A stretch of 64,000 bases of DNA from Evansella clarkii (GCF_002019695.1 NZ_KV917376.1:340118-404117); one strand, 5' to 3'. Shown: positions 22,336 through 31,152, counted from the first letter of the stretch. Notes: a model not told the origin generated them from the sequence alone. Program-made: numbers and translations.

Positions 22336-22789
22336 TTTGTTCCACCTCATCTCTTTGAAGGAACTTTGTCATCACGATGACGACCCCTGAATCCCCACTG
22401 ATTTCTACCTTATCCATCAATGTCTCAATTAAAAAAAGACCAAGACCCCCTTCCCTCAGCTCCTCAATCGGCTGATCAGAAGTGACAGGTCCTTTTCCAT
22501 CTTTCATTGTTTCTACATCCACACCGCCGCCTTTATCAGCTACCATTAGCTCAAGACGATCTTCATACACTCCGCATGAAATCATCATCAGCGGGTCATT
22601 TTCATTTTCCTCATAAGCATGGTTTACTACATTTGTACACGCCTCAGCAACGGCGATTTTTATATCCTCTATGTCATCGTAGCTATACCCTAAACGATTG
22701 GCAATACCGGAAACAGTCAAACGGACTACACCAACATATTCAGGTTTCGCCGGCACTTTCATTTCAATAAAATCTGCTGTCCGGGACAT
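22298..22789 (-). CDS. rsbW: RsbW, anti-sigma-B factor and serine kinase
   Basis: 163-residue GHKL ATPase. The N box (VAEACTNVVNHAY) and G1-type box (DKGGGVDVE) are present, with GGLGLFLIETLMD near the C terminus. RsbW binds sigma-B and phosphorylates RsbV. It follows rsbV by one base (TAA T ATG) and overlaps sigB by 38 bases. Confidence 0.96.
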   Translation of the reverse strand: MSRTADFIEMKVPAKPEYVGVVRLTVSGIANRLGYSYDDIEDIKIAVAEACTNVVNHAYEENENDPLMMISCGVYEDRLELMVADKGGGVDVETMKDGKGPVTSDQPIEELREGGLGLFLIETLMDKVEISGDSGVVIVMTKFLQRDEVEQNGNGISTEAPKQ

Positions 22790-22790
22790 A

Positions 22791-23120
22791 TTACGCTTCC
22801 TCCCTCTGCTCCGTGTCTATCTCAATAACCTCGCTGAGGCCTGTGATTTCGAACAACCTTTTTACCCGGGCATTCGCCCCTCTGATTTTCAGTGTGCTCC
22901 CGGACTTGTCCGTGCACTTTAATGCTCCGATAAAAATCCCTAAACCAGTGCTGTCAATATAATTTACATTAGAAAGATCCACAGCGAGAGTTTTATTAGT
23001 CTCTTCTGCCAAGGGTATTAACTTTTCTTTAAGAGTGGAGGCAGTGTATACATCCACTTCTCCATTAAGATAAACTACCCTGGAATGTCCTTCTTCCTGT
23101 ACATCTACTTTTAAATTCAT
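22791..23120 (-). CDS. rsbV: RsbV, anti-anti-sigma factor
   Basis: 109-residue STAS protein starting at the ATG at 23120 (GGAGG upstream); the frame runs open to a TTG further up that has no support. The phosphorylatable serine lies in NYIDSTGLGIFIG. Unphosphorylated RsbV takes RsbW away from sigma-B. A sigma-B type promoter directly precedes it, as in B. subtilis. Confidence 0.96.
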   Translation of the reverse strand: MNLKVDVQEEGHSRVVYLNGEVDVYTASTLKEKLIPLAEETNKTLAVDLSNVNYIDSTGLGIFIGALKCTDKSGSTLKIRGANARVKRLFEITGLSEVIEIDTEQREEA

Positions 23121-23163
23121 TAAATATTCGCCTCCTGCAAACAAATCAGTACGTTCTGTTTAA

Positions 23164-23189
23164 TTACCCCTTCTGGAGTGAGTTTAAAC
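23164..23189 (-). promoter_or_regulatory. Sigma-B promoter in front of rsbV
   Basis: GTTTAA (23184-23189) and GGGTAA (23164-23169) with a 14-bp spacer on the minus strand, very close to the sigma-B consensus GTTTAA/GGGTAT. The -35 overlaps the rsbU stop codon. It would give the autoregulatory rsbV-rsbW-sigB-rsbX transcript known from B. subtilis. Confidence 0.88.
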
Positions 23190-24197
23190 ATTTCTCCGTA
23201 AAATTAAAAGTGTAAAATCATCCCTTAAATGGAAGTCCTGCATCTTTTCCAGTTCACGGAAAACCTGATTAACAATATCCTGCGCAGGCAGGTGTTTATA
23301 TTTTCTGATTAATTTGGTGATATCATCCCGTTCAATGAATTCGCCTTCTGTCCTTCCTTCTGTTACCCCGTCAGAAAGAAGCACAACGAAATCCCCCGGC
23401 TCTAAACTGAGGGAAAATTCTTCATAATGAACTTTAGGAGTAATACCAAGAACCAGACCTTTTGTTTCCAGTTCCTCAAATGTGTCCGTATCCGCATTAT
23501 AAAAGAAACCAGGTTCGTGGCCGGCACTGGCATAATAAAAATTATGTTTCTTCGGATCATAGGAGCCATATACCATTGTGATAAACATATCGTCAGCGAT
23601 ATTTCTTTCCACAACTCTGTTGAGGCTCTCAAGCAGAGCGGCAGGCTGCAGGCGCTGTTCCGGCAGGCTGTCCATCGCATACTTGATCATGGACATACAC
23701 ATGGCCGCCGGAACACCTTTCCCGATTACATCTGCTACAGCAACTCCCATATTTCCGTTCTCATCCTGTATATAATGATAATAGTCCCCGCTCATTTTTC
23801 CCGAGGGAACACTTATCACTCCGAAATCCAGTGTTTTTAAATTAATTTCTTCATGAGGGAGAAGAGACTCCTGCATTTGCGCAGCAACGTTTAACTCAGA
23901 GTCAAGCTGCCGCTGGCGGTCACGAAGACTCATAAATTCCCGGTGGGCGAGACCATAACCGATCATAACTTCCAGCAGCAGTTCAAAGGAGTCAACCACT
24001 TCTTCAGGTAAGTCCTCTACCATTTCTTTGAAAACTGAAATATGCAGACTCACCATTTCTTCCGGCGACATATCCTTTTCCAGCATTTCCTTGCTAAGCT
24101 GCTGAGCGGAATATAAAACGTGCTCACTTTTATGCTGCAGGTAATCGTTTAACATTTCTTTGTATAACTGGTACATGGAAAGTTTCGTCTCCTCCAA
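23184..24197 (-). CDS. rsbU: RsbU, PP2C phosphatase activated by RsbT
   Basis: 337 residues from a TTG at 24197 preceded by GGGAGGTG; a GTG at 24224 has no ribosome site. Residues 1-85 form the helical RsbT-binding domain, followed by a PP2C/SpoIIE domain: SGDYYHYI, VADVIGKGVPAAMCMSMIKY, LSDGVTEGRTE and RDDFTLLILRR. It dephosphorylates RsbV-P under environmental stress. It follows rsbT by 14 bp. Confidence 0.94.
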   Translation of the reverse strand: MEETKLSMYQLYKEMLNDYLQHKSEHVLYSAQQLSKEMLEKDMSPEEMVSLHISVFKEMVEDLPEEVVDSFELLLEVMIGYGLAHREFMSLRDRQRQLDSELNVAAQMQESLLPHEEINLKTLDFGVISVPSGKMSGDYYHYIQDENGNMGVAVADVIGKGVPAAMCMSMIKYAMDSLPEQRLQPAALLESLNRVVERNIADDMFITMVYGSYDPKKHNFYYASAGHEPGFFYNADTDTFEELETKGLVLGITPKVHYEEFSLSLEPGDFVVLLSDGVTEGRTEGEFIERDDITKLIRKYKHLPAQDIVNQVFRELEKMQDFHLRDDFTLLILRRNV

Positions 24198-24211
24198 ATA
24201 ATCACACCTCC

Positions 24212-24616
24212 CTATCGGAGCCACTTAACGGATGTAATCGTGGTGCCATTGTTTAATTCAGAATCAATTGTAAATTCATCCATTAACCGCTTAACGCCCG
24301 GAAGCCCTGCTCCCAGCCCGCCGGATGTTGTATACCCGTCTTCCATCACTTTCCGGATATCTTTAATGCCAGGTCCCTGGTCTTTTGCTACGATTTTAAT
24401 TCCGCGTTTTCCTGAATTGACTACTTCCTCAATATATATTTGCCCTTTATTTGCATATAAATAAATATTCCTTGCAAGTTCTGAAATCGCAGTTGTGATT
24501 CTCGCTTGGTCCACGGAACCAAACCCGATCTCACGCGCGAGCTTCCGCCCTGCCTGCCTTGCAGCAACGATTCCCCACTCGCTGTGTATATCTACATGGG
24601 TTTGGACTTGCATCAT
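24212..24616 (-). CDS. rsbT: RsbT, switch kinase of the stressosome
   Basis: 134-residue GHKL kinase with ISELARNIYLYA and DQGPGIKD boxes and GAGLPGVKRLMDEF. RsbT phosphorylates RsbS and RsbR within the stressosome, then leaves it to activate RsbU. The ATG at 24616 overlaps the rsbS stop by one base behind GGAGGG; a second ATG follows directly at 24613. Confidence 0.95.
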   Translation of the reverse strand: MMQVQTHVDIHSEWGIVAARQAGRKLAREIGFGSVDQARITTAISELARNIYLYANKGQIYIEEVVNSGKRGIKIVAKDQGPGIKDIRKVMEDGYTTSGGLGAGLPGVKRLMDEFTIDSELNNGTTITSVKWLR

Positions 24617-24972
24617 CAACCCTCCAATTCTAGCTGGAGTCTCTCCAACCCTTGCTCTAAATCCAACGCAGTAGGTACGCTGTCCAGTACAATTCCCATA
24701 TCGATCAGAGTAATTGCTACTGCTGGCTGTATGCCTGTCAAGACTACTTTAGCACCCATTAAATTCGACATATCTACCACATCACCTAATACTTTGGCGA
24801 TAAAAGAGTCTATCATCTCTACGGATGTGAGGTCGATGACAACTCCCCGCGAACCTTCTTCATGTATTTTTCCAAGTACATCTTCCTGGAACTGGAGGGC
24901 AGTCTGGTCGTCCAGTTCCACCTGGACTGAAATCAATAAATAGTCATGCAGCTTTAGTATAGGTATTCGCAA
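24616..24972 (-). CDS. rsbS: RsbS, stressosome STAS protein
   Basis: 118-residue STAS protein close to B. subtilis RsbS over its full length. The RsbT target serine is in [13 protein letters not shown]. The start is a TTG nine bases after AAAGGAGG; no ATG is available upstream. RsbS is the negative regulator that retains RsbT in the stressosome. Confidence 0.95.
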   Translation of the reverse strand: MRIPILKLHDYLLISVQVELDDQTALQFQEDVLGKIHEEGSRGVVIDLTSVEMIDSFIAKVLGDVVDMSNLMGAKVVLTGIQPAVAITLIDMGIVLDSVPTALDLEQGLERLQLELEG

Positions 24973-24987
24973 AACCCACTACCTCCT

Positions 24988-25821
24988 TTAATCCTCTAAG
25001 TCCACGATCTCCCGTTTAGTCAGTTCAAGTGCTGATTCCATCCCTTTCTTAAGCGAGCTTTTCGTAGGGAAATTACTCAGATCTATTCCCAAGTTAACGA
25101 TCGTCTGTGCAATTTCAGGCCTGATTCCCACCAGTATGCACTGTGCGCCGACAAGCCTTACTGCTTCAGATGCCTGTATAATATGATGGGCTACCATTGT
25201 ATCAACCACAGGTACTCCTGTAATATCGATGAGCACAACCTGAGCCCGGTGTTCAATTACTCCTTCAAGAAGATTCTCCATGATAAGCTTTGCCCTCTCG
25301 GTATCAATAGTCCCTACTAATGGCATTACACTTATCTTATCAAACACAGGAATGAGCGGGGCAGACAGTTCTTTCAATGCCATTTTCTGAAGAAAAACCG
25401 TGTTTTCCCAGGAGCCTGAATACTCATTTACAAGAACATTTACTATCCTGTCAATCCAGTCTTCAATTTCTTTGTATACCTCGATACTGTAGCTGTTATC
25501 CCCGGCCTCTTCCTGCTTAGACAGAGTATCTACAGTAATTTTCCTGAACTCCTGGAGACCCCGTGTTATGTAATTCAACGGCCATCCAAGCTGAATCAGC
25601 CTTTCTGTGAACAGCACCAGGCCTTCATCCACATTTTCCTGATGGCCATTCTGTACTGTTGTGAAAAGTTTATCCACAAATTCACGGTTTGTGTTCTCAT
25701 AAGTGGTGTCTGTAATACTTTGCAGCTGATTATCATTTTTAAATTTCGCAATCTCAGACAGCCATTTGTCAATAATCGTTTCCTTATTTTCAAGGATAGT
25801 ATTGCGTATCGCTGAGTTCAT
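24988..25821 (-). CDS. rsbR: RsbR, stressosome co-antagonist
   Basis: 277 residues: an N-terminal non-haem globin-like sensor domain (1-150) and a C-terminal STAS domain. Both threonines phosphorylated by RsbT in B. subtilis have counterparts here, in PLVGTIDTERAK and LIDITGVPVVDT. The ATG at 25821 follows a GGGGGAA site; a TTG one codon earlier is less likely. First gene of the rsbRSTUVW-sigB-rsbX operon. Confidence 0.94.
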   Translation of the reverse strand: MNSAIRNTILENKETIIDKWLSEIAKFKNDNQLQSITDTTYENTNREFVDKLFTTVQNGHQENVDEGLVLFTERLIQLGWPLNYITRGLQEFRKITVDTLSKQEEAGDNSYSIEVYKEIEDWIDRIVNVLVNEYSGSWENTVFLQKMALKELSAPLIPVFDKISVMPLVGTIDTERAKLIMENLLEGVIEHRAQVVLIDITGVPVVDTMVAHHIIQASEAVRLVGAQCILVGIRPEIAQTIVNLGIDLSNFPTKSSLKKGMESALELTKREIVDLED

Positions 25822-25979
25822 CAATCCGTTCCCCCAATTTAAAACAATATTAATCTTATTATTTCACTGATTTCTGTTTAATGCAATCAATGTGTTAAAT
25901 TACGTAAATGATTCTTTTAAAATACCCCGATTTATGTTAAATATAATGTTTTATTATGTCCCAGGGTAAGGCTTATAAG

Positions 25980-26010
25980 AAAAAAAGGAAGAGGATGTCC
26001 TCTTCCTTTT
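25980..26010 (-). terminator. Terminator of the Zn-dehydrogenase gene
   Basis: AAGGAAGAGGA and TCCTCTTCCTT arms with a two-base loop, followed on the minus strand by TTTTTTTCTT. It is separated from its gene by a miniature element (26023-26183). Confidence 0.88.
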
Positions 26011-26022
26011 CCTCAGGCTTTT

Positions 26023-26183
26023 GTTTATCCCGATGTAACCTTCCGTAAAACTCCCTCCTCAAAACAGGAGTGGAAGCGAAGATGTTCTTTATGCGTGAGA
26101 TAACGGACGCTAACATCCCGATTGGTTCACTAACAATCAGTGGGGGATGAATAAAACCCCCACTGATTGAAGGTTCACTTTAT
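26023..26183 (-). mobile_element. Miniature IS200/IS605-like element, copy A
   Basis: About 160 bp that matches, in reverse orientation, the element at 38863-39021. There are no terminal inverted repeats. One end carries a long hairpin (AATCAGTGGGGG / CCCCCACTGATT) and the other a smaller one (CTTCCACTC / GAGGGAG-type arms), the layout of IS200/IS605-derived non-autonomous elements. It begins exactly at the stop codon of the dehydrogenase gene. No open frame. Confidence 0.7.
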
Positions 26184-27310
26184 GGTTTTAGTATCGCTTT
26201 TATATTACCGTCAGATTTTTCATCAAAAATCTTATATGCTTCCGGTGCTTCGTCAAGGCTCATTCTGTGAGTAATAATGTCAGTTGGATCAAACTCCCTG
26301 TTTTCAACCATGTCATACAGCTTTGGCATGAGGTGTATTACTGGAGCCTGCCCCATTTTCAGCTGTACGTTTCTGGAAAAGAAATCCCCGAGAGGGAACA
26401 GATTCGCGGGAGCACCGTAAACACCTGTAAGCTGTACCGTTCCGAATTTCCTTACTGCCTCAGCAGCCATAATTATCGGATCGATCGTCCCTTTCTGGCC
26501 AAAGATATCTTTCACCTTTTCCTTCGGAGGAACTTTTCCGTCCATACCTACACAGTCTATTACTACATCCGCTCCGCCTTCTGTGGATTCATGGAGCATT
26601 TTACCGAGTTCATCTTCTTCTTCAAAATTATAAATCTCGACATTATTAGTTTTCTTAGCGTGATCCAGTCTGTGCGGTACGTGATCTACTGTAATTACCC
26701 TTTTGGCGCCTTTCAGCCATGCGAACTTCTGGACCATTAATCCGATTGGGCCTGAGCCAAGAACGAGTACTGTATCTCCTTTTTTCACACCGCTGTGTTC
26801 AACACTCCAGTATGCTGTAGGGATTACATCCGAGAGGAACAGTACACTTTCGTCATCGAGCTCACTGCTCTCCGGAACTACGAAAGCCATGAAATCAGCG
26901 TATGGAACTCTTAAGAACTCTGCCTGTCCTCCCGGGTAGTTCCCAAACTGCTTCGAATAGCCGAAAAGCCCGCCAGTATCAGCATGAGGATTGGAGTTAT
27001 CGCACTGGCTTTCCATCTGGTTATTACAAAAGAAACACTGGCCGCAGCTTACATTAAAAGGAATAACTACTCTGTCGCCTTTTTTGACATTTTTTACATT
27101 TGAGCCTACTTCCTCAACTATTCCCATTGGTTCGTGGCCTATGATGTAATCTTCGTCAAGCGGAATCGTCTTTTTATAAAGATGCAGGTCTGACCCGCAA
27201 ATGCCGGTAGCAGTAATCCGGACAATCATATCATCTCCGGTCTCTATCTTCGGATCATCCATATTCTTAACTTCCAGCTTTTCTTTCCCCTGGTATGTCA
27301 AAGCCTTCAT
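26180..27310 (-). CDS. Zinc-dependent medium-chain alcohol dehydrogenase
   Basis: 376-residue MDR-family protein. Catalytic zinc: C in GICGSDLHLYK and GHE in IIGHEPMGIVEEVG. Structural zinc: CGQCFFCNNQMESQC (four Cys). NAD(P) motif: VLVLGSGPIGLMVQ. The form resembles the glutathione-independent formaldehyde/alcohol dehydrogenase branch; the substrate is unknown. It sits between ndoA and rsbR, which are neighbours in B. subtilis, so it is an insertion into that order. Its stop codon coincides with the end of the miniature element. Confidence 0.88.
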   Translation of the reverse strand: MKALTYQGKEKLEVKNMDDPKIETGDDMIVRITATGICGSDLHLYKKTIPLDEDYIIGHEPMGIVEEVGSNVKNVKKGDRVVIPFNVSCGQCFFCNNQMESQCDNSNPHADTGGLFGYSKQFGNYPGGQAEFLRVPYADFMAFVVPESSELDDESVLFLSDVIPTAYWSVEHSGVKKGDTVLVLGSGPIGLMVQKFAWLKGAKRVITVDHVPHRLDHAKKTNNVEIYNFEEEDELGKMLHESTEGGADVVIDCVGMDGKVPPKEKVKDIFGQKGTIDPIIMAAEAVRKFGTVQLTGVYGAPANLFPLGDFFSRNVQLKMGQAPVIHLMPKLYDMVENREFDPTDIITHRMSLDEAPEAYKIFDEKSDGNIKAILKP

Positions 27311-27343
27311 CTAAACACTCCTTTCCATTAGTTATATGCCTCA

Positions 27344-27368
27344 TTAACCAATTTGCCGGCTTTCAAAC
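27344..27368 (-). promoter_or_regulatory. Possible sigma-B promoter of the Zn-dehydrogenase
   Basis: GTTTGA and GGTTAA with a 13-bp spacer, 34 bp upstream of the start codon. The match to the sigma-B consensus is 5/6 and 4/6, so this is only suggestive, but it would place the gene in the regulon encoded next door. Confidence 0.35.
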
Positions 27369-27432
27369 CTGAAATGTGTTTATACAGAAGGGTTTAACAG
27401 CTTCCTCCACAAGGGAAAGGTAAATAGTAAAA

Positions 27433-27462
27433 TAAAAAAAGCTGCTAGTATATAGCAACTTT
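27433..27462 (-). terminator. Terminator of ndoA
   Basis: AGTTGCTA and TAGCAGCT arms (one G-U pair) followed by seven T on the minus strand, 14 bp after the ndoA stop. Confidence 0.75.
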
Positions 27463-27475
27463 TAGTCAGACTCCT

Positions 27476-27826
27476 CTAAAAATCAATTAAACCTAAACTG
27501 ATCATTAAAGCATCATTTACTCTTGTCATCATATCGTCATCTAAATGTGTAATCTTATCTGTGAGACGCTGTTTATCGATCGTCCGCACCTGTTCGAGCA
27601 AAATCACAGAATCGCGATCAAACCCATACCGCTTAGCATTAATCTCAACATGCGTCGGGAGCTTCGCTTTCTGGATCTGGGCTGTTATTGCAGCCACAAT
27701 GACCGTTGGGCTGAAACGATTACCGATATCGTTCTGTATGATTAATACTGGCCGGATCCCGCCCTGCTCAGATCCGACAACGGGTGAAAGGTCCGCGAAA
27801 TAAACGTCACCGCGTTTTACAATCAA
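27476..27826 (-). CDS. ndoA: NdoA (EndoA/MazF-type) endoribonuclease toxin
   Basis: 116 residues, almost identical to B. subtilis Ndo[21 protein letters not shown], then [17 protein letters not shown] and LPTHVEI. NdoA is an mRNA interferase. Translation starts at a TTG (27826) behind GGGGTG; the open frame extends five codons further without support. It lies 4 bp after its antitoxin gene. Confidence 0.96.
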   Translation of the reverse strand: MIVKRGDVYFADLSPVVGSEQGGIRPVLIIQNDIGNRFSPTVIVAAITAQIQKAKLPTHVEINAKRYGFDRDSVILLEQVRTIDKQRLTDKITHLDDDMMTRVNDALMISLGLIDF

Positions 27827-27830
27827 TAAC

Positions 27831-28109
27831 TTACACCCCACTAACTAAGCGATCCAACGTGTTCTCGGCTTCCTCCTCAGCTAGAAAGGCTTCCGTCGCA
27901 ATGTTCAAATTGATTTTTGCCATCTCCATGTAGCCCTGTTGCATCGTTTCACGAATTTGTTGTTTCTTCTGCTCTTTCAAGTACATCTTAGTTGCCTGGT
28001 GAATTACTTCGTTCCGATTAATGTTTTGTTGTTCTAACAAACCATCTAATTCGTTTACCAAATGTTGTGGTAAGCTCACCATTATTTTTTTTGTGTTCTC
28101 TTCAGACAC
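27831..28109 (-). CDS. ndoAI: NdoAI (MazE-type) antitoxin
   Basis: 92-residue ribbon-helix-helix antitoxin. [13 protein letters not shown] is the N-terminal DNA-binding strand and helix, and [16 protein letters not shown] near the C terminus is the conserved toxin-binding part. The GTG at 28109 behind GGAGGTG gives a protein beginning (M)SEEN, which fits the B. subtilis start; a GTG three codons upstream lies too close to the ribosome site. Confidence 0.93.
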   Translation of the reverse strand: MSEENTKKIMVSLPQHLVNELDGLLEQQNINRNEVIHQATKMYLKEQKKQQIRETMQQGYMEMAKINLNIATEAFLAEEEAENTLDRLVSGV

Positions 28110-28363
28110 AAAAAACACCTCCAGCGCAGCATCATCAACCGTTTTTTTAATAATCCTTCTTAATCATAACACCAGTTTACACTGATTGCAAAGCGTCATT
28201 TGTTAATCCCTTTTAATTTTTTCGCCAAAAACCTCAGAAATCCTCTTTATTTTTTAAAAAAATTAATAAATTTATCAGCCCCAGTCCTCTCACTGCAGCA
28301 AGGCTCCCCATCCAAAGGACTGCATGGGGAAAGCATAATGACAGAACTGCCGGTTATCTGTAT

Positions 28364-29530
28364 CTAGACTTTTATAACCCGTTTTACTTCAGCATCTTTC
28401 ATAATGACTCTCGGTACACGGGAAGTTATCATGCATGGGATTTCATAGTTAATCGTCTCAAGTCTGGCAGCGACCTCGCTTACCGGGATATATTCATGCC
28501 CCTGGTGTCCAATAAGAGTAACCTTAGTCCCGGTTTCCACAGGAGCTTTTAGTGAAACCATCATCTGATCCATGCATATTCTTCCTATAAGAGGCAACCT
28601 TTCTCCGTTTACAAGAACCTCCCCCGGGCTGTTTTTGCGAATCCATCCATCAGCATATCCTATCGGAATCGTCCCTACAATTTCGTCTTTCTTTGTTTTA
28701 TAGGTTGCGCCGTAGCTGATCCCCTCCCCTTCCGGAAGCTGTTTAACGTGAGTTATGCTGCTATGGAGGGAAAACGCTTCCTCCAGTTTAAAAGGAAGAA
28801 TAGGGGTTATTTCCTCTGATGGTGAGAGCCCGTACATGGAAATACCAAAACGCACCATATTGAAGCAACGGTCTGCAAAACGAAGAGCAGTTGCACTGTT
28901 TCCGCAATGTTTTACAGGAATTTCACTGCCCGACTCCTTTTCTAAGAAACTGAGCATCTCCTCAAATCTTCTGTGTTGCTGCTGAAAATACTCTGAATCT
29001 GTCTCGTCTGCGGTTGCAAAATGAGTATAGATTCCTTCTATATAAAAATTATCATACTTTTCCAGACTGTTTATTAAAGCTTTTCCTTCTTCCTGGGTCC
29101 TTATACCAAGCCTTCCCATTCCTGTATCAACTTTAATATGGCATTTGAGCTGACCGGTCCGGTCTTTCAGGCAGCTGGCCGCTTTTTCCACCCATTCTTT
29201 CTGGAAGACGGTCAGAGTAATATCCCTTTCTGCCGCAAGAGCTGCGTATTCAGGCTTTACATATCCCATTACAAGCAGTGGAGCATTAATACCTTTATCC
29301 CTCAGTTCCAACGCCTCATCAAGAATTGCAACACCAAGGGAACCAGCTCCTGCTTCCAGGGCTGTTTTCGCCACGTCTTCAGCCCCATGCCCATATCCAT
29401 TTGCTTTCACTATCGCCATTATATTTACTTCATCTGGCAAGTGTTTTTTTAGGTTAACTACATTATTTTCAATCGCATTTAAATTAACTTCTGCCCAGGT
29501 ATCCCTGTAAAACCCAAGGGATTCTTTCAT
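28364..29530 (-). CDS. alr: Alanine racemase
   Basis: 388 residues, fold-type III PLP enzyme that makes D-alanine for the cell wall. PLP lysine in AIVKANGYGHGAED; HIKVDTGMGRLG and SMYGLSP are typical; the second catalytic tyrosine lies in GISYGATYKT. The true start is the ATG at 29530 behind GGAGGGG; the frame stays open for 80 more codons, but those are translated repeat sequence. The alr-ndoAI-ndoA order is as in B. subtilis. Confidence 0.95.
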   Translation of the reverse strand: MKESLGFYRDTWAEVNLNAIENNVVNLKKHLPDEVNIMAIVKANGYGHGAEDVAKTALEAGAGSLGVAILDEALELRDKGINAPLLVMGYVKPEYAALAAERDITLTVFQKEWVEKAASCLKDRTGQLKCHIKVDTGMGRLGIRTQEEGKALINSLEKYDNFYIEGIYTHFATADETDSEYFQQQHRRFEEMLSFLEKESGSEIPVKHCGNSATALRFADRCFNMVRFGISMYGLSPSEEITPILPFKLEEAFSLHSSITHVKQLPEGEGISYGATYKTKKDEIVGTIPIGYADGWIRKNSPGEVLVNGERLPLIGRICMDQMMVSLKAPVETGTKVTLIGHQGHEYIPVSEVAARLETINYEIPCMITSRVPRVIMKDAEVKRVIKV

Positions 29531-29611
29531 GTTGTGCCCCTCCGTCTCTGTCTGTTCCATTTTTGCGCTGTTATTATTATCAGTTGGATTTATTGTTATG
29601 TCAATTGGCGA

Positions 29612-29990
29612 GCGAGACGCTCTTGCACTACCTGAGTTCGAATTTCCTCTCTCTCTAGGGATGTAAGACGCTCTTGCACTACTTGAGCACCTGCTTTCCT
29701 CTCTCTCAAGGGATGCAAGACCTTCTTGCATTACTTGAGCACCTGCTTTCCTCTCTCTCAAGGGATGCAAGACCTTCTTGCACTACTTGAGCACCTGCTT
29801 TCCTCTCTCTCAAGGGATGCAAGACCTTCTTGCACTACTTGAGCACCTGCTTTCCTCTCTCTCAAGGGATGTAAGACGCTCTTGCACTACTTGAGCACCT
29901 GCTTTCCTCTCTCTCAAGGGATGCAAGACCTTCTTGCATTACTTGAGCACCTGCTTTCCTCTCTCTCAAGGGATGCAAGACGCTCTTGTT
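29612..29990. repeat. 52-bp tandem array A2 (8 units), inverted relative of array A1
   Basis: The motif G(C/T)AAGAC-N2-TCTTGCA begins at about 29612 and recurs at 29663, 29715, 29767, 29819, 29871, 29923 and 29975, again 52 bp apart. Read on the minus strand each unit has GCAAGA-N3-TCTTGCATCCC followed by TTGAG, the same core as array A1 at 3.3-4.0 kb, but the rest of the unit (GAGAGGAAAGCAGGTGCTCA) differs. It also has CTTGAG/CTCAAG arms. It lies between the ydcC-like gene and alr. Confidence 0.93.
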
Positions 29991-30021
29991 TCCTCGCTGA
30001 CATTTATACTTTTCTACGTAT

Positions 30022-30064
30022 AAAAAAACAGGCTCATAACAAATCAATGTTTTCATGAGCCTGT
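30022..30064 (-). terminator. Terminator of the YdcC-like lipoprotein gene
   Basis: ACAGGCTCAT and ATGAGCCTGT pair around 17 bases; seven T follow on the minus strand. Confidence 0.85.
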
Positions 30065-30071
30065 CACTCTG

Positions 30072-31103
30072 CTACTTTTCTTCAGTTCCATAAACGCTTT
30101 TTGCTACGGCTGCCATATCTTCGTCACTTAAATGCCTGGATGCAAGGAAAAAGTCATTCCCCTCATATGTCCATGACAGGGTGGCAGTGTCCCCTTCTTT
30201 TGTAATTGCTCCGTAAGTGAAGCCAAGGTCCACCGGTTCGCCTCTTGAAATATTCATTGGAGTACTTGCTTCCACCACTTTACTTTTCTGCTGAACGAGA
30301 GTAAAAGGCTGCTCCCCTTCATAGCTGATCATTACTCTTCTGCCATTCTCTGTCTCAAGCTCTGATGTTTCCGGATACCCCGTGCCATCAGGTACATAGA
30401 GTGGATAGTAAACCGTTAAGGCATCTTCTTCACTGTCTTCTGCCAGCGCAGGTACATCCGTGTTAAGCTGGGCATGTGTCATGTTCCTGTCCATATCAAA
30501 GTCACCATCATTAAATTCCGCGTTTAATTCAAACTCTTGGAACTTTAATTCCACCAGCACTTTCAGGTCAACGTCCATAATCTTAACAGAGGCAGGAGTA
30601 AGATCCTTTTTATTCAGGAGAATCTCCTGCTGGTTTAAATTCTTATTCGTGTAGCTTGTATTTGTCTGGAATACATAATGATCCTCCGTAGCGGAGAAAG
30701 AACGTTCAGGATCCATGAGAATATCGTTTACGAGGGAATCATACAGGTAAACCTGACTGTTATTTTCCGGCCAGTCGCTTTGGAAACGGAAGCTTTTGTT
30801 CAAGGCCGGCGTTAGAACAAACACTCCTTCTTCATTTCTGAGAATGATCTGGCTGGGCTCATTGTCCTCATTGCTTAAAGCAACCCGGTAGGACGACGGA
30901 TGCTTATACCAGACTTCCACATTATATTTCTGCGGTTCTTCGCCTGTCTGCAGTGTCATTTCTGCTTCAGCCTTATAGCCAGTGAGTTCGTCAAGAGTTT
31001 TATCCAGTGCTTCAATTACATCTTCCTGGCTCTTTTCTCCACAAGCTGTAAGGAACAACGCTAACGCCGTTAAAATTACGAGTAAGGAAATTATCCTGTT
31101 CAT
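30072..31103 (-). CDS. ydcC: YdcC-like outer-surface lipoprotein
   Basis: 343 residues. Lipoprotein signal with lipobox LTAC (Cys about residue 21). The body has the LolA-like beta fold of the sporulation-associated YdcC family, with a C-terminal DUF4367-like part (YGAITKEGDTATLSWTYEGN). B. subtilis ydcC likewise lies between acpS and alr. Function unknown; the family is made in sporulating cells. Its operon terminator is downstream. Confidence 0.85.
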   Translation of the reverse strand: MNRIISLLVILTALALFLTACGEKSQEDVIEALDKTLDELTGYKAEAEMTLQTGEEPQKYNVEVWYKHPSSYRVALSNEDNEPSQIILRNEEGVFVLTPALNKSFRFQSDWPENNSQVYLYDSLVNDILMDPERSFSATEDHYVFQTNTSYTNKNLNQQEILLNKKDLTPASVKIMDVDLKVLVELKFQEFELNAEFNDGDFDMDRNMTHAQLNTDVPALAEDSEEDALTVYYPLYVPDGTGYPETSELETENGRRVMISYEGEQPFTLVQQKSKVVEASTPMNISRGEPVDLGFTYGAITKEGDTATLSWTYEGNDFFLASRHLSDEDMAAVAKSVYGTEEK

Positions 31104-31152
31104 TTACTCAACCCCTCTGTCTCATTTCGACGACAAAGGAGGGATATAATCG

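Noticed and set aside
25822-25975. Sigma-B promoter upstream of rsbR
   Set aside because: A GGGTAT occurs, but no GTTTAA-like element lies 12-15 bp upstream.
29531-29770. N-terminal extension of alr through the repeat array
   Set aside because: The extra 80 codons are translated array A2 (recurring SLEREESRCSS-type peptides); the ATG at 29530 has a good ribosome site and gives the normal protein length.
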